32,134 nucleotides of DNA from CAVSWN01 sp046728115 (GTDB taxonomy: Bacteria > Acidobacteriota > Vicinamibacteria > Vicinamibacterales > CAVVIG01): positions 1 to 32,134 of the forward strand of contig JBKPDW010000573.1 in NCBI GenBank assembly GCA_046728115.1, written 5' to 3'. Below, piece by piece: positions 1 to 6,286 of the stretch. How positions within the stretch are numbered: the first letter of the stretch is position 1; the number at the start of each line of letters is the position of its first letter. The translations under genes were made by a program, and so were the position numbers. The notes beneath the pieces are model-generated. The model was not told the origin of the DNA. It made no database searches and saw only the letters and a list, made by a program, of their open reading frames with translations.

Positions 1-1393
1 CTCCGGCGGTTTCCCACGCGGGACCACGATAGGCGCCGTAGAACGTCATGTACACGAGCCTGAACATGTAGAACGCCGTCATCAACGCCGTCGCGACGGC
101 CACGGTCCACACGGCCTTGTTGTGCCGGAACGCCTGGTAGAGGATTTCGTCCTTGCTGAAGAATCCCGCGAACGGCGGGATGCCGGCGATGGCAAGCGTG
201 CCGATCATCATCGTGGCGAAGGTGATCGGCAGGTACTTCTTCAAGCCTCCCATGCGGCGCATGTCCTGTTCGCCGGCCATTGCGTGAATGACCGAACCAC
301 TGCCGAGGAAGAGCAGCGCCTTGAAGAAGGCGTGCGTCATCAGGTGGAACGCACCGGCAGCGAACGCGCCGACGCCCATGGCCGTGAACATGTAGCCGAG
401 CTGCGACACGGTCGAGTACGCCAGCACGCGCTTGATGTCGTACTGCACGAGGCCGATCGACGCCGCCATCAATGCCGTCAGCACCCCGACGACGGCGACG
501 ATCTCCATCACCATGGGGGCGTGCGAGAAGAGCACGGCATTACGGCCGACCATGTACACGCCCGCCGTGACCATCGTCGCCGCGTGGATGAGCGCCGAGA
601 CAGGCGTCGGGCCTTCCATGGCGTCGGGCAACCAGACATACAACGGAATCTGCGCACTCTTGCCCGCGGCTCCGATGAACAGCAGCAGGCAGATGGCCGA
701 CAGCGTGCCGAACTGCGCCGTCTCGACCGGCATGGCTGCTGCCAGGTTCTGCACGGCGCGGAAATCGAGCGTCCCGAACGTGTAGTAGACGAGGAAGACG
801 CCGAGCACGAAACCCCAGTCGCCGATGCGGTTCGTGATGAACGCCTTCTTCCCTGCGTCCGAGGCGCTCTTCTTCTCGTACCAGTAGCCGATCAACAGGT
901 ACGAGCAGAGACCCACGCCCTCCCAGCCCACGAACATCACCAGAAGGTTGTCTCCCAGGACGAGCATGAGCATGAAGAAGCAGAACAGGTTCAGGTAGCA
1001 GAAGTATCGCGCGACGCCGCCGCGCGGCTCGTCCGCCATGTATGCCGTCGAGTAAACGTGAATCAACGTGCCGATGCCGGTGACGACGAGCAGCATCATC
1101 CCCGAGAGCGGATCGAGTCGGAATCCCCACGGCGCCTGGAATCCCGCATAGCCGCCGTGAGTGGCCAGTGGGATGGTCGGAATCCACTGTGCGATTACGA
1201 CGTCGTACGCCCGCGCGTCGGCCGGCAGACCGAGCAGCTGCCAGAACGCCACCAGCGCGATCGCCAGAGCTATCGTCATCGTCGCGCACGCGACCAAGCC
1301 GGCCGCTCTGCGCGAGAAGAAACGGACGCCGACCAGACCGTTGATCGCGGCCCCCAGACCGGGCAAGAGTGGAATGAGCCAGATGTACCGCAT
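1..1393 (-). CDS. nuoL: NADH-quinone oxidoreductase subunit L (5' part; 3' end beyond window)
   Basis: Antiporter-like, proton-pumping membrane subunit of complex I in the inner membrane. 464 codons are visible from the ATG at 1393 to the window edge, so roughly the last quarter of a usual ~610-660 residue NuoL is missing. Translation shows a string of hydrophobic helices and the family's charged pump residues: the GWEGVGLCSYLLIGYW block with E158, the GKSAQIPLYVWLPDAM block with K245, and H270 in SALIHAATMVTAGVYM. The HAFFKALLFLGSGSVIHA segment is also present. It is the last visible gene of the nuo run and lies 92 bp after nuoK; nuoM and nuoN would be expected beyond the edge. No clear Shine-Dalgarno precedes the ATG; the start was chosen because the protein begins with the usual short lead into the first helix. 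Confidence 0.96.
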   Translation of the reverse strand, partial: MRYIWLIPLLPGLGAAINGLVGVRFFSRRAAGLVACATMTIALAIALVAFWQLLGLPADARAYDVVIAQWIPTIPLATHGGYAGFQAPWGFRLDPLSGMMLLVVTGIGTLIHVYSTAYMADEPRGGVARYFCYLNLFCFFMLMLVLGDNLLVMFVGWEGVGLCSYLLIGYWYEKKSASDAGKKAFITNRIGDWGFVLGVFLVYYTFGTLDFRAVQNLAAAMPVETAQFGTLSAICLLLFIGAAGKSAQIPLYVWLPDAMEGPTPVSALIHAATMVTAGVYMVGRNAVLFSHAPMVMEIVAVVGVLTALMAASIGLVQYDIKRVLAYSTVSQLGYMFTAMGVGAFAAGAFHLMTHAFFKALLFLGSGSVIHAMAGEQDMRRMGGLKKYLPITFATMMIGTLAIAGIPPFAGFFSKDEILYQAFRHNKAVWTVAVATALMTAFYMFRLVYMTFYGAYRGPAWETAG

Positions 1394-1485
1394 GAGCGAA
1401 TGGTTGAATCAGCAAATTGGCGAGTTGGTGAGTTGTCGGATCCTCCGTTGGCCTTTCATTCGCCAACTCACCCATTCGCCGGGTC
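1394..1485. repeat. Junction repeat between nuoK and nuoL (GGTGAGTTGG word, inverted)
   Basis: The nuoK-nuoL gap is built from variants of one word. Read on the minus strand, GGGTGAGTTGGCGAATG is followed about 17 nt later by the opposite-sense arm CAACTCACCAACTCGCC, and CCATTCGC recurs next to the nuoL start. The arms GGTGAGTTG and CAACTCACC could pair as a hairpin whose loop includes GGAGGA. The layout matches other junctions in this window although the word differs. Function unknown. Confidence 0.6.
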
Positions 1486-1788
1486 CTACCATTTCATCAG
1501 ATTCATCTCGTCGATATTCACGGTCTCTTTGTTGCGATAGAACGCCAGAATGATTCCCAGTCCGACAGCAGCCTCGGCGGCTGCGACGGCGATCACGAAA
1601 ATCGCGAACACCTGCCCGATCGCGTCGTGCAGCTGCGCGGAGAACGCCACCAGGTTGATGTTCACCGCGTTCAGGATCAGCTCGATCGACATGAAGATGA
1701 TGATGATGTTCCGGCGGACCATCACACCGATGACGCCGATCATGAAGAGCGCCGCGGAAAGCAACATGTAGTGCGTGGGAGTGATCAT
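1486..1788 (-). CDS. nuoK: NADH-quinone oxidoreductase subunit K
   Basis: Small three-helix subunit of the complex I membrane arm that carries part of the proton path. The 100 residues match the family length exactly. The two essential membrane glutamates fall at the canonical numbers: E36 in FMSIELILNAVN and E72 in AVAAAEAAVGLG. The ATG start is unambiguous (MITPTHYMLLSAALFMIG). It lies between nuoJ and nuoL in normal operon order. The C-terminus NIDEMNLMKW is typical of the family. Confidence 0.97.
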   Translation of the reverse strand: MITPTHYMLLSAALFMIGVIGVMVRRNIIIIFMSIELILNAVNINLVAFSAQLHDAIGQVFAIFVIAVAAAEAAVGLGIILAFYRNKETVNIDEMNLMKW

Positions 1789-1795
1789 GATCTCT

Positions 1796-1887
1796 ACAGT
1801 TCAGAGTTCAGAGTTCAGACTTCAGATTCATTTCAGAATTCCGACATCGAACAATCCTCTGAACTCTGAGATCCGCAATCTGAAATG
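1796..1887. repeat. TTCAGA-family junction repeat, nuoJ-nuoK
   Basis: Fills almost the whole gap. On the plus strand the left arm has four TTCAGA-like words (CAGTTCAGAGTTCAGAG, then CTTCAGATT). After a spacer the right arm has the inverse, CCTCTGAACTCTGAG and AATCTGAAATG. The arms are complementary and could form a long imperfect stem. Same family as the elements at 4660-4736, 23247-23333 and 28562-28643. Confidence 0.75.
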
Positions 1888-2397
1888 TCATAGTTCTCTC
1901 TTTGCGAGCACGATTGCGCCGATCATCGCGACGAGCAGCAGCATCGAGGCGACTTCGAACGGAATCAGATAATTCGTATAAAGCAGCCAGCCTACCTGCT
2001 CGGTGTTGCCGCCTGCGGGCACGGTGGCCGCCGCCCCCGGAAGCGCTGGGCGCGCGTAGTCGTACACGCCGAAGACGACAAGCTCCGCAAGGATCGCGGC
2101 GGCCAGCCATAGACCGAGATTGCTGCGGCGATGCGGATCCTGATGCGCCTCTGGCGGGCGCTTCAAATTCACCAGCATCACCACGAACAGATACAGCACG
2201 ACAATGCCGCCGGCGTACACCAGCACCTGGATGACCGCAAGAAACTGCGCGCCGAGCAGCACGTACAGCGCTGCGACGAACAGAAAATTCGCCACGAGGA
2301 ACAGCACGCTGTGCACCGTGTTCCTGGTAGACACCACCAGCACGGCAAAGCCGAGAATGAACGCCGCCAGTGTGTAGAACGCTATCGCTTGGGCCAT
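1888..2397 (-). CDS. nuoJ: NADH-quinone oxidoreductase subunit J
   Basis: Five-helix subunit of the complex I membrane domain; 169 residues from the chosen ATG. Recognisable segments are AFYTLAAFILGFAVLVVS, STRNTVHSVLFLVANF and the VLVYAGGIVVLYLFVVML helix, which corresponds to the family's conserved pi-bulge helix near the quinone tunnel and the E-channel. The frame also opens at a TTG 39 bp upstream (2436), adding 13 Pro/Ser/Thr-rich residues that overlap the nuoH-nuoJ junction repeat. ATG 2397 is preferred because homologues start directly at this helix. The order nuoH-nuoJ omits nuoI, which normally lies between them. Confidence 0.93.
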   Translation of the reverse strand: MAQAIAFYTLAAFILGFAVLVVSTRNTVHSVLFLVANFLFVAALYVLLGAQFLAVIQVLVYAGGIVVLYLFVVMLVNLKRPPEAHQDPHRRSNLGLWLAAAILAELVVFGVYDYARPALPGAAATVPAGGNTEQVGWLLYTNYLIPFEVASMLLLVAMIGAIVLAKREL

Positions 2398-2423
2398 CTG
2401 CTTCGTTACAGGGGGCTGGGGCG

Positions 2424-2459
2424 TGGAGGATTCCAATCCCTAATCCGCACTCCCTAATC
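2424..2459. repeat. Junction repeat nuoH-nuoJ (GGGATTAGG word) overlapping coding ends
   Basis: On the minus strand the words GGGGATTAGGGA and GCGGATTAGGGATT follow each other, then GGAATCC gives a small inverted partner to GGATT. The first copies encode the last residues of NuoH (GLGSAD), and the GATTAG word supplies its TAG stop at 2440-2442. The remainder leads into the possible TTG start of nuoJ. Confidence 0.5.
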
Positions 2460-3489
2460 CCCACGCATACATCAACGCCAATTTCACGATCGCGGTGACG
2501 ATCAGATTCGCGATCGCCACGGGGATCAGGACCTTCCAGCCGAGCCGCATCAACTGGTCGTAGCGATACCGAGGCAGCGTCGCGCGGATCCAGATGAAGA
2601 CGTAGAGAAACACGAACGACTTGATCAAAAACCACATCCAGCTCGGCACGTAGTACAGGAAATGCAGCGCCGGCGTGTTCGGAAAAGGTGGCAGCCATCC
2701 CCCCAGAAACAGCGTCGTGACCACCGACGAAACGACGATCATGTTCGCGTATTCGGCGAGGAAGAACAGCGCGAACCGCATCCCGCTGTACTCGGTATGG
2801 AATCCGCCGGTGAGCTCCTGTTCCGCCTCCGGCAGATCGAAGGGGGCGCGATTGGTTTCGGCCAGGCCGCCGATCAGCACGAAGACGAACGCGACCGGCT
2901 GCGCGAAGATGTACCAGATGCCTTGGTTGTACTGCGCGTTGACGATGCTCACCATGCTGAGCGAGCCCGCCACGAGGATGACGCTGACCAGGGTCAGCGT
3001 GACCGCCACCTCGTACGAGATCAGCTGCGCCGACGCGCGAAGGCTGGCGAGCAGCGGGTATTTGCTGTTCGACGACCAGCCCGCCAGGATGATGCCGTAC
3101 ACGCCGACCGACGCGACGGACACGATGTAGAGCAGGCCGACGTTGATGTCCGTGATGTAGAGCGTGACCTTGCGTCCGAACAGCGTGATCTCGGGGCCGA
3201 ACGGAATGACCGCGTAGACGATGAGCGCCGGTACCATCGAGATGATTGGCGCGACCGTGAACACCCACTTGTCCGCGCGGACGGGTGTGATGTCTTCCTT
3301 GATCATCAGCTTCACGGCGTCCGCAACTGGCTGCAGGATGCCGTACGGACCGACGCGCATCGGCCCGAGCCGCGACTGCGCCCACGCAATCACTTTCCGC
3401 TCGAGCAGCACCATGTAGGTGACTGCCACCAGCGTCGCGTTCAGCACGATGATGATTTTCAGGAGCGGAATGACGAAGGTGTCGATCAT
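2440..3489 (-). CDS. nuoH: NADH-quinone oxidoreductase subunit H
   Basis: Complex I subunit that anchors the peripheral arm and forms much of the quinone chamber. 349 residues, a usual length, with about eight membrane helices. Both family signatures are visible: LERKVIAWAQSRLGPMRVGP near the N-terminus, and AETNRAPFDLPEAEQELTGG with its run of acidic residues in the central loop. The ATG at 3489 is preceded by AAGGA at about -8. The last six residues are encoded by a repeated word shared with the junction, so the C-terminal tail is probably not conserved. It follows nuoD directly; nuoE, F and G, which normally intervene, are absent. Confidence 0.97.
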   Translation of the reverse strand: MIDTFVIPLLKIIIVLNATLVAVTYMVLLERKVIAWAQSRLGPMRVGPYGILQPVADAVKLMIKEDITPVRADKWVFTVAPIISMVPALIVYAVIPFGPEITLFGRKVTLYITDINVGLLYIVSVASVGVYGIILAGWSSNSKYPLLASLRASAQLISYEVAVTLTLVSVILVAGSLSMVSIVNAQYNQGIWYIFAQPVAFVFVLIGGLAETNRAPFDLPEAEQELTGGFHTEYSGMRFALFFLAEYANMIVVSSVVTTLFLGGWLPPFPNTPALHFLYYVPSWMWFLIKSFVFLYVFIWIRATLPRYRYDQLMRLGWKVLIPVAIANLIVTAIVKLALMYAWGLGSAD

Positions 3490-3526
3490 CGACGTCCTTG
3501 GACCCCGCTTCGTCCTTGGGCCACGC
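3490..3526. repeat. Junction repeat nuoD-nuoH (CCAAGGACG word)
   Basis: On the minus strand CCCAAGGACGAAG is followed by TCCAAGGACGTCG and then the nuoH ATG. The second copy's AAGGA is correctly spaced to act as the nuoH ribosome binding site, so the repeat appears to duplicate a Shine-Dalgarno sequence. No clear inverted arm. Confidence 0.5.
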
Positions 3527-4657
3527 TCATCTGTCGACCTCTCCCAGCACGACGTCCAGCGACCCGATCAGCGCGACGACGTCGGCGACCAGGTGGCCGC
3601 GGACGAGCCGGCGCAGCCCCTGCAGGTTGCAGAACGACGGCGGTCGCACGCGGAACCGATACGGGTTCGTCGACTTGCCGTCGGCCACGATGAAGTAGCC
3701 CAGTTCGCCTTTGGGCGATTCGATGGCGTGATAGGTCTCCCCCGCCAGCGGCTTGATCAGGCGCGGCACCTTGCCGACGATTGGCCCCTCGGGGATGCCT
3801 TCGGTCGCCAGCCGGATGATGCGCAACGACTGACGGAACTCCTCGAGCCGAACGAGATAACGATCGTACGTGTCGCCCGCCGTACCGATCGGCACGTCGA
3901 ACTCCATCTCGTCGTAGGCCGCGTACGGTTCGTCCTTCCGGATGTCGCGTGGAATTCCCGAACCGCGCAGCGGCGGGCCGCTCAGGCCGAGCGCGATCGC
4001 CTCGGGTCCGCTGATCACGCCAACGCCTTTCGTTCGCTCGAGCCAGATCCGGTTGTGGGTGAGCAGCTCCTCGTACTCGTCGATCTTCGCGCTCATGATC
4101 GTGCAGAACTCGAGAACTTTCTTGTCCCAGCCGGGCGGGATGTCCAGCGGCAGGCCGCCAATCCGCATCGAGTTGTACGTGAGCCGTGCGCCGCAGAATT
4201 CCTCGAACAAATCGAGAATCAGCTCGCGCTCGCGAAATGCGTACAGGAACACCGTCATCGCGCCGATGTCCATCGCGTGGGTGCCAATCCACAAACAGTG
4301 GCTCGCGATGCGTTGCAGCTCGCAGAGAATCGTTCGCACGTACCGCGCGCGCCGCGGCACTTCGAGCGACAGCAGCTTCTCCACCGTTTCGCAATAGCCG
4401 ACGTTGTTGGTCGCAGCCGCGACGTAGTCCATTCGATCGGTCAGCAGGATGATCTGCGTCCAGTTACGGCTCTCGCTCAGCTTCTCGATGCCGCGGTGCA
4501 GGTACCCGATCACGACGTCGGCGTCCACAACCTTCTCGCCGTCCAGTCGCAGCACGACGCGAAGCACGCCATGCGTGCTCGGATGCTGCGGTCCCATGTT
4601 GATCACCAGCTCGTTGGTGTCGAACATCGCGCCGTGATGAACCGTCGGTGTCTCCAT
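3527..4657 (-). CDS. nuoD: NADH-quinone oxidoreductase subunit D
   Basis: 49-kDa-type subunit of the complex I Q-module, homologous to the large subunit of NiFe hydrogenases; it lines the quinone site next to NuoB. 376 residues, close to a free-standing NuoD and not an NuoCD fusion. Visible motifs are NMGPQHPSTHGVLR (quinone-site His loop), YLHRGIEKLSESRNW (family signature) and the C-terminal ADVVALIGSLDVVLGEVDR. The start is the ATG at 4657; a second Met eleven residues on (MFDTNELVINMGPQ) is a possible alternative. No strong ribosome binding site is seen; a TTCAGA-type repeat lies directly upstream. Confidence 0.97.
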   Translation of the reverse strand: METPTVHHGAMFDTNELVINMGPQHPSTHGVLRVVLRLDGEKVVDADVVIGYLHRGIEKLSESRNWTQIILLTDRMDYVAAATNNVGYCETVEKLLSLEVPRRARYVRTILCELQRIASHCLWIGTHAMDIGAMTVFLYAFRERELILDLFEEFCGARLTYNSMRIGGLPLDIPPGWDKKVLEFCTIMSAKIDEYEELLTHNRIWLERTKGVGVISGPEAIALGLSGPPLRGSGIPRDIRKDEPYAAYDEMEFDVPIGTAGDTYDRYLVRLEEFRQSLRIIRLATEGIPEGPIVGKVPRLIKPLAGETYHAIESPKGELGYFIVADGKSTNPYRFRVRPPSFCNLQGLRRLVRGHLVADVVALIGSLDVVLGEVDR

Positions 4658-4659
4658 GG

Positions 4660-4736
4660 GCTCTGATCTATGGGCTCTGAATCTGCAATCCCACCTGTGA
4701 AATCAATCTGAAGTCTGAACTCTGAAATCTGAACTG
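4660..4736. repeat. TTCAGA-family junction repeat, nuoC-nuoD
   Basis: On the plus strand GGGCTCTGA occurs twice (GGGCTCTGATC, GGGCTCTGAATC), then a spacer, then AATCTGAAGTCTGAACTCTG and AAATCTGAACTG. The block GAAATCAATCTGAA is shared with the 23247-23333 element. Here the words run mostly in one sense, so the palindrome is less complete than in the sister copies. Confidence 0.7.
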
Positions 4737-4739
4737 CCG

Positions 4740-5753
4740 CTACTCGATATCCGCCTCGTCCCTCGCTTGGCGTAGCTTCAGCCAGTCGAGCGGGTTTTCC
4801 ATCAGCAACTCGCCCGGTCCCTCGAGCGGATAGTCTTTCCGCTCGGGGAATCCCTGCCAGTCTTCGGGCATCAGGATCCGCCGGCGATCGGGGTGGCCGG
4901 TGAAATTCACGCCGAACATGTCGTAGACCTCGCGCTCGAGCCAGTTCGCAGCGGGCCACAGACCGGTCACCGACGGCACGGGCTGGTGGTCGGCGGCCTT
5001 CACCTTCACGCGGATCCGATGACGGAGGCGTGTGGAATACAAACAGTACACGACGTCGAACCGGCCTTCGGCGCGGGGCGGCCAATCGGTTGCGGTGACG
5101 TCGGAACAAAAGTCGAACAGCGCGTCCGGCGCGTCCCGCAGGTGGCGTCCCACCTCGAGCAGCTTGTCGACTGGAACGATGATCGTCCAGTCCCCGACCC
5201 AGTAGCTGATGTGCGAGACGCCGCCCGCAATCGCGCTCTGCAGTGTAGCGATGAACGCCGGAGCCGTCTTATCGGCCGGCGGCGGAGGGTCGGGAGAACC
5301 GCTCGGCGGTGCGGCTGCCGGTGGATGTGCCGCCGCCGGCTTCGCGGCGGGTGCAGGCGCCTTCGCGGCCGGCGCGGCTTCGGCGCCCGCGGCCTTTGGG
5401 GCTGGAGCCGTTTTCGCTGCTTCGGCGCCCGCGGCCGGTTTCGCCGGCACGGCGGGTTTCGCAACGGGTGGTTTCGGCACAGCCGACACGCGTGCAGCCG
5501 CATCGGCAGTCGGCGTCGGCCCCCCCGTGGCCGAGCTCGTCTCACTCGTTGTCGCAGTCTGCGCCGCGGTGGGACTCTCGGGCTTCGGCGCCGGCGGTTC
5601 GGTCCGCACGCCCGACGGCGGTGTCGCCGAGACTCCAGCGCCCGGCGAGTCGGTGCGAGACTCACCCTTCAGAGGCTCGCCTGGTACAGGACTGGGTGCC
5701 TTGTCTGCAGCCGCCGTTGGCGGCGTTTCCGGTACCTTCGGCTCGTCAGACAT
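4740..5753 (-). CDS. nuoC: NADH-quinone oxidoreductase subunit C with long Ala/Pro-rich N-terminal extension
   Basis: 30-kDa-type subunit of the complex I Q-module. The C-terminal ~173 residues are a complete NuoC, with the signature EREVYDMFGVNFTGHPDRRR followed by ILMPEDWQGFPERKDYP. In front lies an extension of about 165 residues that is low-complexity, mainly Ala, Pro, Lys and Thr, with internal echoes such as PKAAGAEA. No fold is recognisable; it resembles a flexible cytoplasmic tether. ATG 5753 is preceded immediately by an in-frame GTG at 5756, and the stop of nuoA is only a few bases upstream. An internal start near 5260 would give a normal-length NuoC, but the open frame and tight spacing to nuoA favour the long form. 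nuoB, normally located between nuoA and nuoC, is missing. Confidence 0.93.
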   Translation of the reverse strand: MSDEPKVPETPPTAAADKAPSPVPGEPLKGESRTDSPGAGVSATPPSGVRTEPPAPKPESPTAAQTATTSETSSATGGPTPTADAAARVSAVPKPPVAKPAVPAKPAAGAEAAKTAPAPKAAGAEAAPAAKAPAPAAKPAAAHPPAAAPPSGSPDPPPPADKTAPAFIATLQSAIAGGVSHISYWVGDWTIIVPVDKLLEVGRHLRDAPDALFDFCSDVTATDWPPRAEGRFDVVYCLYSTRLRHRIRVKVKAADHQPVPSVTGLWPAANWLEREVYDMFGVNFTGHPDRRRILMPEDWQGFPERKDYPLEGPGELLMENPLDWLKLRQARDEADIE

Positions 5754-5762
5754 CACCGGGTC

Positions 5763-6119
5763 CTAGACCCATTCGAGCGCGCCTTTCTGCCACGCGTAGT
5801 AATACCCGACGACGAGGATGAAGATGAACACAACCATTTCAATCAAGCCGAACAACAGCAGCTTGTCGAAGATGACGGCCCAGGGAAACATGAACACGGT
5901 CTCGACATCGAAAATCACGAACAGCATGGCGACGAGGTAGTACCGGATGCTGTAACGATCACGCGCGTCGGTGACCGGTTCGATGCCGCACTCGTACGGC
6001 TCGAGCTTGACCTTGTTGAACTTCTCCGAGTGCAGCAGGCTGGAGGCTACGAGCGTGAACAGGGCGAAACCCGTGGCAACAACGACGAAGATGGCGATTG
6101 GAATGTAGGCTGAAAGCAT
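5763..6119 (-). CDS. nuoA: NADH-quinone oxidoreductase subunit A
   Basis: Three-helix membrane subunit of complex I near the quinone entry. The 118 residues match the family. Characteristic loop residues are visible: KLEPYECGIEPV (with the conserved Cys of the flexible loop), RYSIRYYLVAMLFVIFDVET and VFMFPWAV. It is the first gene of the nuo operon. A promoter-like pair lies 54-83 bp upstream of the ATG, and a 9-bp hairpin sits in the predicted leader. No Shine-Dalgarno is evident before the ATG at 6119. The stop codon is flanked by GGGTC and GACCC, a small palindrome at the nuoA-nuoC junction. Confidence 0.97.
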   Translation of the reverse strand: MLSAYIPIAIFVVVATGFALFTLVASSLLHSEKFNKVKLEPYECGIEPVTDARDRYSIRYYLVAMLFVIFDVETVFMFPWAVIFDKLLLFGLIEMVVFIFILVVGYYYAWQKGALEWV

Positions 6120-6132
6120 TTGGGTGACATGC

Positions 6133-6153
6133 GCCGCGTGCGATGCACGCGGC
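6133..6153 (-). promoter_or_regulatory. Hairpin in the nuoA 5' leader
   Basis: A perfect 9-bp inverted repeat, GCCGCGTGC and GCACGCGGC, is separated by 3 nt. It ends 13 nt before the nuoA start codon and lies downstream of the predicted nuo promoter, so it would fold in the mRNA leader next to the ribosome site. No poly-T follows, so it is not an intrinsic terminator. A role in translation or mRNA stability is inference. Confidence 0.5.
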
Positions 6154-6172
6154 TGCGGGCCAGGCCGAGCGG

Positions 6173-6202
6173 TTTATACCATACGGCGGCGCGGTCGCGC
6201 AA
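6173..6202 (-). promoter_or_regulatory. Predicted sigma-70-type promoter of the nuo operon
   Basis: On the minus strand TTGCGC and TATAAA are separated by 18 bp, giving a predicted start near 6166 and a leader of about 47 nt before nuoA. It sits in the 167-bp divergent region between nuoA and the VWA gene. The -35 match is only partial. Confidence 0.5.
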
Positions 6203-6250
6203 TTTGCCGCAAGTGACAGATTTCAAACAGTTTTTGCATTCAGACTCAGC

Positions 6251-6280
6251 TTGACGCTCGTGAAAACCGGGACCTATACT
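6251..6280 (+). promoter_or_regulatory. Predicted promoter of the VWA-heme gene run (leaderless start)
   Basis: TTGACG and TATACT are separated by 18 bp, the best sigma-70-like match seen in the window. Only six bases (GACTCG) separate the -10 box from the ATG at 6287, so the expected transcription start falls on or next to the A of the start codon, implying a leaderless mRNA. Confidence 0.65.
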
Positions 6281-6286
6281 GACTCG

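Noticed and set aside
122..1540. 472-codon open frame on the plus strand opposite nuoL
   Set aside because: Antisense to a clear NuoL. The translation is a His/Arg/Asp-rich shadow typical of high-GC DNA.
5209..5766. Alternative frame opposite the NuoC extension, considered as a hidden nuoB
   Set aside because: It encodes a Gly/Ala-rich low-complexity sequence without the NuoB cysteine motif; no frame here resembles NuoB.
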